64,000 bases of DNA, from positions 61,950 to 125,949 of the forward strand of contig NZ_JAUSWV010000003.1 in assembly GCF_030815485.1 (NCBI RefSeq), given 5' to 3'. The notes beneath the pieces were generated by a model. That model did not search any database, was not told the origin of the DNA, and saw only the letters and a program-made list of their open reading frames with translations. The translations under genes and the position numbers were made by a program. Within the stretch, counting starts at the first letter, position 1; every line of letters starts with the position of its first letter. Origin of the DNA: Streptomyces rishiriensis (GTDB taxonomy: Bacteria; Actinomycetota; Actinomycetes; Streptomycetales; Streptomycetaceae). Shown one piece after another: positions 57,864 to 64,000 of the stretch.

Positions 57864-58052
57864 TCAGCGCCAGCTGTCGGGCGCGGTGTAGGCGTCCGGC
57901 CCGCGCCACCAGCGCATCCGGGCGGCCGGAGGCTCCCCGGCCGTGCGCTGCGCACCTGCCTGCAGGGCGAGCAGTACCGCGACCACGGCGGCCAGTTCCG
58001 CCTCGTCGGGCCGGCCTCGCTCCACCCTGATCAGGGCTTCTTCCGTCCTCAT
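57864..58052 (-). CDS. accE: Acyl-CoA carboxylase epsilon subunit
   Basis: A 62-residue protein of the actinobacterial carboxylase epsilon family: an N-terminal strand (ALIRVERGRPDEAELAAVVAVLLAL) and a C-terminal WWRGPDAYTAPDSWR, where RW and SW are family hallmarks. It stabilises and stimulates the beta-subunit hexamer. The start at 58052 has GGGGGA 9 nt upstream. It precedes accB by 120 bp. Confidence 0.85.
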   Translation of the reverse strand: MRTEEALIRVERGRPDEAELAAVVAVLLALQAGAQRTAGEPPAARMRWWRGPDAYTAPDSWR

Positions 58053-58383
58053 CCGAGCGGTCCCCCTTTCTCGGGCCTGCTGACACGGTCGGTCAGGCCA
58101 CTCAAGAACGGCTTTGAGATCGCTTGAGATACGGCACACGGGGCGTCCCGGCCGGCCGGCGGGGGCGGGGCCGGCCCGCCGACGGGGGGCCTGCGGGACC
58201 CGGGGGACGGGGGAGGTCACCGGGGCCGCCCGGTGATCATCCATACATTTGGGAATACTTCACTCCATTTATCACCGGACTGGAGTGGGGCGTTCCTTCT
58301 AGAAATTAAACCGGGTGGTATGTATCTTCGCTGTTCTGAGGGATCTGCCACTCACATTCCAGCCAAGGCACTCAGGGGGACCC
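58053..58383. promoter_or_regulatory. Divergent promoter region between accE and the afsA homologue
   Basis: A 331-bp spacer with AT-rich patches (CATACATTTGGGAATACTTC at about 58242 and AGAAATTAAACC at about 58301). It contains the operator-like site listed next. No gene is supported. Confidence 0.55.
58303..58325 (+). promoter_or_regulatory. Autoregulatory-element-like operator upstream of afsA homologue
   Basis: TTAAACCGGGTGGTATGTAT resembles receptor operators (an AAACCGG half and a GGTATGT half), 59-81 bp upstream of the synthase start. The ATACATTTGGGAATAC segment 60 bp to the left may be a second weaker site. Confidence 0.6.
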
Positions 58384-59376
58384 ATGTCTGCTAGCACGTT
58401 CCGTATGAACGGCGCGGTATCCGGCGCACTGCGCACCGAGAGCGGCCCCATCCCCCTGGCGGGGACCGGCGCCCTCCTCTTCCGGTCGCTGACCACCACC
58501 GTCCCCAAGGAACTCGTCCACCGGGCGAGCGTCGCCGAGGTGATGCTGACCGACTGGGCGCGCGTGGACGACGAGCACTTCACCGTCTTCGCCCAGTGGC
58601 CGCGCGGGCACAGCTTCTTCGCCGCCGTCGACGGCTGCCACGACCCGCTGATCGCCGCCGAGACGATCCGGCAGGCCGGATCGCTCCTGGCCCACGCGGA
58701 GTTCGGTGTCCCGCTCGACCACCACTTCCTCATGTGGGACCTCTCCGTCGCCGTGGAGCCGGCGCAGCTGCGCGTCGGCGACGCGCCCGCCTCGGTCGAA
58801 CTGGAGATCTCCTGCAGCAACGTCAAGCGCCGCCGCGGCGAGCTGGCCGGCCTGCACTACGAGGCGGTGATCCGCCGGGGCGGCCACCTCGTCGCCACCG
58901 GAGGCGCCACCTTCACCTGCACCTCCGCCAAGGTCTACGAACGCCTGCGCGGCGAGCGGGCGGGCAGCATGCAGCGCCCGCTGCCCCTGACCGCCCCGGC
59001 GGCGCCCCAGAACGTCGGCCGCGTCTCCCCCATGGACGTCGTCCTGTCCCCCATCGGCGAACCGGACCGCTGGCAGCTGCGGGCCGACACCGCCCACCCC
59101 ATCCTCTTCGACCACCCGGTCGACCACGTCCCCGGAATGGTGCTGCTGGAAGCCGCCCGCCAGGCCACCACAGCGGTCCTGGGCCACTGCACCCTGCCGC
59201 TCGGCATCACCAGCGAGTTCACCAGATACGCCGAACTCGACGCCCCCTGCCTGATCGAGGCCCGCCGCCTGGCCCGCACCCCCGCCCGGCCCCAACCCGC
59301 CGTCCTCGTCACCGCCCACCAGCACGGCACCCCCGTCTTCCGCTCCACCGTGACAGCGGCACCGCTCACCATATGA
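58384..59376 (+). CDS. AfsA-like gamma-butyrolactone (A-factor type) synthase
   Basis: A 330-residue protein with two AfsA hot-dog repeats (about 30-165 and 215-325). Recognisable segments include TVPKELVHRASVAEVMLTDW in the first and LFDHPVDHVPGMVLLEAARQATT in the second. AfsA-type enzymes condense a beta-ketoacyl-ACP with dihydroxyacetone phosphate to start butyrolactone signalling. The start at 58384 has AGGGGG 4 nt upstream; the longer frame upstream runs through the operator. It is flanked by two ScbR-like genes, as expected for a complete signalling island. Its last 12 codons are found again twice downstream as DNA fragments. Confidence 0.9.
   Translation: MSASTFRMNGAVSGALRTESGPIPLAGTGALLFRSLTTTVPKELVHRASVAEVMLTDWARVDDEHFTVFAQWPRGHSFFAAVDGCHDPLIAAETIRQAGSLLAHAEFGVPLDHHFLMWDLSVAVEPAQLRVGDAPASVELEISCSNVKRRRGELAGLHYEAVIRRGGHLVATGGATFTCTSAKVYERLRGERAGSMQRPLPLTAPAAPQNVGRVSPMDVVLSPIGEPDRWQLRADTAHPILFDHPVDHVPGMVLLEAARQATTAVLGHCTLPLGITSEFTRYAELDAPCLIEARRLARTPARPQPAVLVTAHQHGTPVFRSTVTAAPLTI
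59335..59376 (+). repeat. First of three copies of the afsA 3'-terminal segment
   Basis: The afsA end, which contains CCGCTCCACCGTGACAGC and CACCGCTCACC, recurs at 59597-59637 (TTCCGCTCCACCATGACGG) and 59812-59852 (CCCGCTCCGCCGTGACAGC). Each copy is about 40 bp. The copies are 80-90 percent alike by eye and lie in the same orientation. Confidence 0.8.
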
Positions 59377-60193
59377 CCCCCCGCCCGGCAGGCCCCCGGC
59401 ACGCGGACACGCACCGCGGGACGGACGGGCGCGGACGGGCGCGGACCGCGGGACGCGAAGGACGCGAGGTGCGGACCGCGGGGGCGCGAAGGACGGGTGC
59501 GGACCGCGCGGGCGCACAGGGCGCGAGGTTCATGCGCCGCGGGGGCCCGGTGTCCCTGCCCCGTCCGCAGCGGTGACCGCCCCGCGGCGGCGCCCGCGTT
59601 CCGCTCCACCATGACGGCGCCACCGCTCACGCGGTGAGGCACCGGCCGGCGCAGCCCTCTCGCCGTGCCGGACCTCCCCTGTCCGCCCGCAGCGCCGCCT
59701 GCACACCGGCACACCGGCACACCGGCATCCCGCACGTGCAGGCCGTGCCCGTCACTGCCCCACAGCACGCAACGCATGCGTTGCGTGCTGTGGGGCAGTG
59801 ACGGGACACCCGCGTCCCGCTCCGCCGTGACAGCGGCACCGCTCACCGCGAGGCCCCGAGCGCGGGCGCACGCACGCCGGGCCTCCCCCACACGGGCACG
59901 CCCCCTCCCCCGCCCCACACGGGCACACAGCAGACAAGCAGCGGCCCGCACCCGAAACAGACCGCGACGAACCCCCGCCGCAGCAGGCTCTCGCCAGCGA
60001 CACCCGAGGGGCGGAGGGGCGGAGGGGCGGAGGGGCGGAGGCGCGGAGGCGCGGAGGCGCGGAGGCGCGGAGGCGCGGAGGCGCGGAGGCGCGGAGGCGC
60101 GTTGAGCTGATCGCGGATGTGACGAGGCGCAGGATGCGGGGCGTGCTGGGCGTGCTGGGCGTGCAGGTGCAAAGGGCGCGTTGAGCCTGCCGT
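59377..60193. repeat. Gene-free repeat-rich region after afsA homologue
   Basis: About 0.8 kb. It contains GGACGGGCGCGGAC-type repeats (59400-59470), two fragments of the afsA 3' end, a 58-bp perfect palindrome (59748-59805), ACACCGGC repeats (59700-59725), and a run of about six GGCGGAGG followed by about nine GCGCGGAG units (60005-60100). No gene is supported on either strand. Confidence 0.6.
59748..59805. repeat. 58-bp perfect palindrome without spacer
   Basis: Arms of 29 bp, beginning CCCGTCACTGCCCCACAGC, meet at the centre GCATGC with no mismatch and no loop. As RNA it would be a very strong bidirectional hairpin; as DNA it could extrude a cruciform. It ends exactly at 59748 and 59805. 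Confidence 0.9.
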
Positions 60194-60520
60194 TTAACCT
60201 CCGGCGTCCGGCGAAGCCGGCTCGTCTTCGGCGGTGAGGGTGACTTGCGCGGTCCATGACCAGGGCTCCCGGGACGGGTCCCAGTTCACCTCGACGTCGG
60301 TGGCGTGGAAGTCGCGCGCGAGTTCCGTCACCATCACAGCCGCTGCGACCCGCGCGTCCTGTGGGCCGGTGCTGATCGGCACGTCCAGGCGCCCGCAGAG
60401 CATTCCGCCCTCCCCGGTGAGGACGCCGGTGCGCCAGCCCTCCGGCGTCGCCAGCAGGACGATCCCCTTCGGAACGCCGAAGACCGGCCCCTTCTTCTTC
60501 GCTTTCCTGCGTCTCACCAT
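60194..60520 (-). CDS. Conserved-looking hypothetical protein
   Basis: A 108-residue soluble protein beginning MVRRRKAKKKGPVFGVPKG, with a strand-rich middle (GWRTGVLTGEGGMLCGRLDVPI) and an acidic tail. Codon bias and the absence of repeats suggest a real protein, but the ribosome site is weak. An in-frame ATG also occurs at 60535. I do not recognise the family. It lies directly downstream of a degraded transposase gene on the same strand. Confidence 0.5.
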   Translation of the reverse strand: MVRRRKAKKKGPVFGVPKGIVLLATPEGWRTGVLTGEGGMLCGRLDVPISTGPQDARVAAAVMVTELARDFHATDVEVNWDPSREPWSWTAQVTLTAEDEPASPDAGG

Positions 60521-60559
60521 GGCGCTATCCAACATCGTCTGGCAGCTCAGCCTTCTCGT

Positions 60560-61230
60560 TGGCCAGTTCGTCGGGGTTCGGCGCCGACCTCGTGGTGTGC
60601 GGGTCGGGCGCAGGACTCGCCGGTGGCGAGGACTCGTCCGCCGTCCGCCCTCGTGGCGGGTGGTGGGCCGCCGGTTCTTCGAGCCGAGAGGGCGGCCGGG
60701 GCCAGGGCGTGTGGGTTTCGGTGCACCGGCTGGCGTGCCCGTCTTCGCCCACAGGTTCCTGAACCCCGACGGACCCTGGCAGGGGTGAGTCCGTTCGGTT
60801 CCGCTGGCCTCTCCCACGGCCGGCGGAGATCCCCCGCGAAGGGGCGCCGCCGTGCTTGGGGGACGACCGCCCTGCGGCGGCCAGACCCACGGCACTGGCA
60901 CCGGCTTGCGCATCACCCGCTCCGAGCGGAGCCGGCCCAGGACCTCCACGGGCAGGCCGGCCAGGAGGTGCGCGATGCGGGGCGCCAACACGACCAAGCC
61001 CTTCGGGTTCCCCGTCCCGCCACTGCTCGGCCCGCCCGCGCCGCTGCCCGGGAGCGAGCGCCAGGTAGGTGAGGGTGCGGACCGGACCGTCGGTGCACAC
61101 CAACGCGTCGCACAACGCGAGCAGAGGCACCGCTCCGCGCGGTCAGGCACGCGTACAACTCCGAGCGGAACTCCGCCACCACCGTCAACGCGTCCCGTTG
61201 AACCTCCTGCCCGACCAGCCCCACGATCCC
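60560..61230 (-). pseudogene. Degraded DDE transposase (insertion-sequence remnant)
   Basis: Pieces of one transposase are scattered over different minus-strand frames. An N-terminal part (VVAEFRSELYACLTARSG) reads from about 61180. LCDALVCTDGPVRTLTYLALAP follows in a second frame from about 61120. A third frame gives AHLLAGLPVEVLGRLRSERVMRKP (about 60970-60890) and the family-like end AGAPKPTRPGPGRPLGSKNRR (about 60730-60660). Large internal parts are missing and frames are shifted, so it is non-functional. No clear terminal inverted repeats were identified. Confidence 0.65.
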
Positions 61231-61526
61231 GAGCCGGTCGCCGCCGGTGGCGTCCCGCCGGGCGCCACGGCGCCCGGCCTTCGTACTGCGCTGTCGCTCA
61301 GCACAGGATCGACCCGCAGCCCCTCACACAGCTGGTGAACTGGGAAAACACCAAAACAGGTTCGGCCCTCGTTCGACGGCGGACCATCAACGGCAAGCTG
61401 AGCGCGGAGGTAACCAGGCGCAGGAGCGAAGGCGCAGGATGCGAAGGCGCGGAGGTCGCGGGGACGCAGGCGCGGGCGCGGGCGCGGGGGCGGGGGCGGG
61501 GGCGGGCGCGGGGGCGGGCACCGGGC
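61231..61526. other. Spacer with GGGCGCGGG-type repeats
   Basis: About 0.3 kb between the transposase remnant and the 3' end of the reductase gene. The right half (61465-61525) is a simple repeat of GCGGGGGCGGG. Nothing else was seen. Confidence 0.4.
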
Positions 61527-62492
61527 CTACGGGGCCGGGTCCGCCCCGGTGTCCGGTGGGCGCGGCCCGGTGTCCGGTGGGCGCGGCCCGGTGTCCGGTG
61601 TCGCCCCGGACGGGGCGGTGACCGGCCCGAAGGAGGCGATGTGCGCCGCGGCCCACTGCCCGAAGGTGCGCGCCGGACGGCCCGTCAGCCTGCTGACGGT
61701 GTCCTGCACCCCGGCCTTGGCCCCCGCCTTCAGCCGCTGCGCGCTGTCCAGCAGCGCCTGGGCCACCGCCGGCGGGTAACGCCCGGCCCAAGCGGCGCGC
61801 GCCTGCTCAGGGCTCAGCTCCTCGAAACGCAGCGCCACACCGAGGAGACGGCCCAGCTCCCGCGTCTGCCCGACGGCACTGAGCGCCTGCGGCCCCGTCA
61901 GGGTGTAGGCCCGCCCGGCGTGCCCGTCCTCGGTCAGCACCCGCACCGCCACCCGCGCCACGTCCGCCGGATCCACACAGGCATGAGCCGCCTGCCCGTA
62001 CAGGCCGCGCACCACACCCTCACCGCGCACCGACGCAGCCCACGACAAGGAGTTGGACATGAACGCCCGCGGACGCAGCAACGTCCACTCCATCCCCGAG
62101 GCACGCAGCAGCTCCTCACTCCCGCGCTGCCACCGGGTGATCAGATCACCGGCCCCCCCGTCCGTGACGGCCGCCGCGGACAGCTTCACCACCCGCCGCA
62201 CCCCCGCCGCCCGCGCGGCCGCCACGAACGCCGCGTCACAGCCGCCGCCCACACGCGCGGTGACGAGGAACGCCGTTTCCACCCCCCGCACCGCCCCCGC
62301 CAGCGAGCGCGGATCCCCGTAGTCACCGGCGACCGCCTCCACCCCCGCGCCCGCCCACGCCACCCTCGCGGGATCCCTCGCCATGACCCGCACCCGCACC
62401 CCCACCCCGGCCGCCAGACGGCCCACCACTTCCCGCCCCACCGTCCCCGTCGCCCCCGTCACCAAAATCACGCCAGCCCCCTCTCCCGACAT
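61527..62492 (-). CDS. NmrA/SDR-type NAD(P)-binding oxidoreductase
   Basis: An atypical short-chain dehydrogenase-like protein of up to 321 residues. It has the Rossmann start ILVTGATGTVGREVVGRLA, the segment VKLSAAAVTDGG, and WTLLRPRAFMSNSLSWA as in NmrA/NAD(P)H-quinone oxidoreductase 2 relatives. It may reduce a quinone or act as a redox sensor; the pathway role is unknown. ATG at 62492 is used, but the GTG at 62471 has the better GGAGAGG site and gives a start closer to homologues. The C-terminus carries a PPDTGPR repeat encoded by an 18-bp DNA repeat (about 61550-61610). Confidence 0.8.
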   Translation of the reverse strand: MSGEGAGVILVTGATGTVGREVVGRLAAGVGVRVRVMARDPARVAWAGAGVEAVAGDYGDPRSLAGAVRGVETAFLVTARVGGGCDAAFVAAARAAGVRRVVKLSAAAVTDGGAGDLITRWQRGSEELLRASGMEWTLLRPRAFMSNSLSWAASVRGEGVVRGLYGQAAHACVDPADVARVAVRVLTEDGHAGRAYTLTGPQALSAVGQTRELGRLLGVALRFEELSPEQARAAWAGRYPPAVAQALLDSAQRLKAGAKAGVQDTVSRLTGRPARTFGQWAAAHIASFGPVTAPSGATPDTGPRPPDTGPRPPDTGADPAP

Positions 62493-63034
62493 CACCACAG
62501 ACCGCCTTCCCCATGCCCGCACCCCGCCCGCACCCGGCCCCCGACCGGCCCGCACCCGGCCCGCATCCGGCCCGCATCGGAAGTACTCGCGGGCCGCCTC
62601 CGGCCCACAGCAGGCCCCAACCGGCCCGCACCCGGGCCCGCACCCGGCCCGCATCGGGGCACTCGCGGGCTGCACCCGGCCCACAGCAGGCCCCAACCGG
62701 CCCGCACCCGGCCCGCATCGGGCCTGCCGCGGGTCTGCCGCGGGCCTGCCGCGGGCCGCGCCCCGGCCGTTCGCGGTGACCGCGGACGGCCACGCGCCCG
62801 GCGCCCCGCCCTCCCGGCCGGCCCCCCTCGGCCGCCTCCTGACCGGCTCACCACCGCCCCCGCCACCGCCACCCTCCCCGCCTTCCGCGCGCCACCGCGC
62901 TGGATCGAGATCGAGACAATTCATTGAACGCCGTACATCCGCAAGGGGTCCGTGAACCCCAACCACCTGTAAGATACAAACTGGGCGGTTTTTTTAATGG
63001 GTCTTCGGGCTCAAAGAACAGAGGGAGACCGAAC
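62493..63034. repeat. Divergent spacer with GCCCGCACCCGGCCC repeats and TetR2 promoter
   Basis: The left 300 bp (62515-62770) are imperfect repeats of CCGGCCCGCATCGG and CACAGCAGGCCCCAACC units, the latter twice in a larger duplicated block. The right 130 bp turn AT-richer and hold the operator-like site and ribosome site of TetR2. No gene is supported. Confidence 0.6.
62974..62995 (+). promoter_or_regulatory. Autoregulatory-element-like operator upstream of TetR2
   Basis: ATACAAACTGGGCGGTTTTT matches the ATACA/CGGTTT layout of butyrolactone-receptor operators and lies 40-61 bp before the TetR2 start, as expected for autorepression. Confidence 0.65.
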
Positions 63035-63730
63035 GTGGTGAAGCAGGACAGGGCGATCCGGACCCGGCAGACCATCCTCGCGGCAGCAGCCAAGGTCTTC
63101 GAGGAACACGGCTACCAGGCCGCCACGATCAGCGAGATCCTCACCACCGCCGGAGTGACCAAGGGCGCCCTCTACTTCCACTTCCCCTCCAAGGAACACC
63201 TGGCCGAGGGAGTCCTGCACGAACAGGACCAACTGCTGCCCATCCCCGACCGCAACTGCAAGATCCAGCAGTTCGTCGACACCGTCATGCTGCACGCCCA
63301 CCGCCTGCAGACCGACGCCATGGTCCGCGCCGGCGTACGCCTCTCCCTCGACCAGCAGGCCCTCGGCATCGACCGCAGCGGACCCTTCCTGCGCTGGTCG
63401 CAGATCTCCCGCGAACTCCTCGAAAAAGCCCAGGCCCAGGGCGAACTCCTCCCCCACGTCGACGCCGTCGAGACCGCCGACGTCATGGTGGGATCCTTCG
63501 CCGGCGTCCAGGCCATGTCCCAGGCCGTCAGCGACCACCAAGACCTCCCCCAACGCGTCAACGCCCTCCTGCGCCACGTACTGCCCTCCGTCGTGATGCC
63601 CTCCGTCCTGGCCTCCGTCGACCTCACCGGCGCCCGCGGCGCCGCCGTCGACGCCGAACTGCGCGCCCACCACCTCGCCCAGCAACCCACCCCACCCGCC
63701 CAGCCCGCCCAGCCCGCCCCCGTCAGCTGA
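63035..63730 (+). CDS. ScbR/ArpA-like TetR-family gamma-butyrolactone receptor (TetR2)
   Basis: A 231-residue TetR protein beginning VVKQDRAIRTRQTILAAAAKVF. The helix-turn-helix is at about 32-52 (ISEILTTAGVTKGALYFHF). The receptor-like ligand domain contains GVRLSLDQQALGIDRSGPFLRW, with Trp near 121, the position of the conserved ligand-pocket Trp. It looks more like a true receptor than TetR1. The start is GTG at 63035 (or 63038), preceded by AGGGAG. An operator-like site lies just upstream. The C-terminal tail is a short Pro/Ala/Gln repeat. Confidence 0.9.
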   Translation: MVKQDRAIRTRQTILAAAAKVFEEHGYQAATISEILTTAGVTKGALYFHFPSKEHLAEGVLHEQDQLLPIPDRNCKIQQFVDTVMLHAHRLQTDAMVRAGVRLSLDQQALGIDRSGPFLRWSQISRELLEKAQAQGELLPHVDAVETADVMVGSFAGVQAMSQAVSDHQDLPQRVNALLRHVLPSVVMPSVLASVDLTGARGAAVDAELRAHHLAQQPTPPAQPAQPAPVS

Positions 63731-64000
63731 CCCACCCACCACCCACCCGCCGAACCGGCGCCAGGCACCGGAAACGGACCGGCCGACACCCACCGAACCG
63801 ACACCCACCGCAAAACCGGAACACCCGGCCAGGAAAACAGAACACCCCGCCATCCGCAGGCCTGCACGCAGCCCCGGGCAGCCACAGCAGTACCCGGCCC
63901 AGGCACAGCAGCACCAGCCACACCGACCCGACGACGGTGACACAGCAGCACCGGTACGCAGGCCCGCCGACGGTCCGGCAGGCCCACCGACGGCAACGGA
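63731..64000. other. Right-edge region, no gene recognised
   Basis: About 270 bp with CACCCACC and ACACCCACCGAACCG short repeats right after the TetR2 stop. I see no gene, terminator or element that I can support. Confidence 0.4.

Overview
The window is high-GC actinobacterial DNA, almost certainly a Streptomyces chromosome. The signs are G/C-biased third codon positions, ATGA-type gene overlaps, SARP regulators, a butyrolactone-type signalling locus and an actinobacterial cytochrome b. It carries a natural-product gene cluster. No rRNA, tRNA, CRISPR array or replication origin was seen.

Left part (about 0.3-21.6 kb): a naphthoquinone module. A minus-strand set encodes a type III PKS of the 1,3,6,8-tetrahydroxynaphthalene (THN) synthase type, a cupin quinone-forming oxygenase, a DegT-type aminotransferase, a methyltransferase and an AMP-forming ligase homologue. 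A Bcr/CflA exporter diverges from it. Further right are a stand-alone cytochrome b (QcrB) paralogue, an FAD monooxygenase, and an overlapping lyase/monooxygenase pair that looks like the aspartate-nitrosuccinate (nitrous acid) pathway of cremeomycin and fosfazinomycin. With the aminotransferase and the ligase-like enzyme, this suggests that an amino-flaviolin is diazotised, to install a diazo group or to remove the amino group.

Middle (about 22-40 kb): a complete mevalonate operon in the order MK-MVD-PMK-IDI2-HMGR-HMGS-acetoacetyl-CoA synthase (NphT7 type), which marks a meroterpenoid pathway. It is followed on the other strand by metK-adenosine kinase-metH-MTHFR-SAH hydrolase, a complete methyl-regeneration cycle. 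No aromatic prenyltransferase and no polyprenyl diphosphate synthase lie in the window.

Right part (about 40-64 kb): an NRPS-like condensation didomain protein with a thioesterase tail, an aromatase/cyclase, a type II thioesterase with an altered nucleophile site, and a membrane Fe-S reductase. Then comes a regulatory island: two SARPs, two ScbR/ArpA-like TetR proteins, an AfsA-like butyrolactone synthase, acyl-CoA carboxylase beta and epsilon subunits, an NmrA-like reductase and a degraded insertion sequence. No type II PKS ketosynthases are present, so the aromatase/cyclase either serves genes outside the window or has another role.

Regulation can be read in the DNA. TCGAG-like heptamers at 11-bp spacing (SARP boxes) precede SARP1, the exporter, qcrB, the FAD monooxygenase, the nitrous-acid pair and the thioesterase/Fe-S reductase. 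AAACCG-type autoregulatory elements precede SARP3, accB, afsA and the right-hand TetR gene. Rare TTA codons lie in SARP1 and in the phosphomevalonate kinase gene. Together these suggest a butyrolactone -> TetR -> SARP -> structural gene cascade with bldA control. The intergenic DNA is unusually rich in minisatellites and long palindromes.
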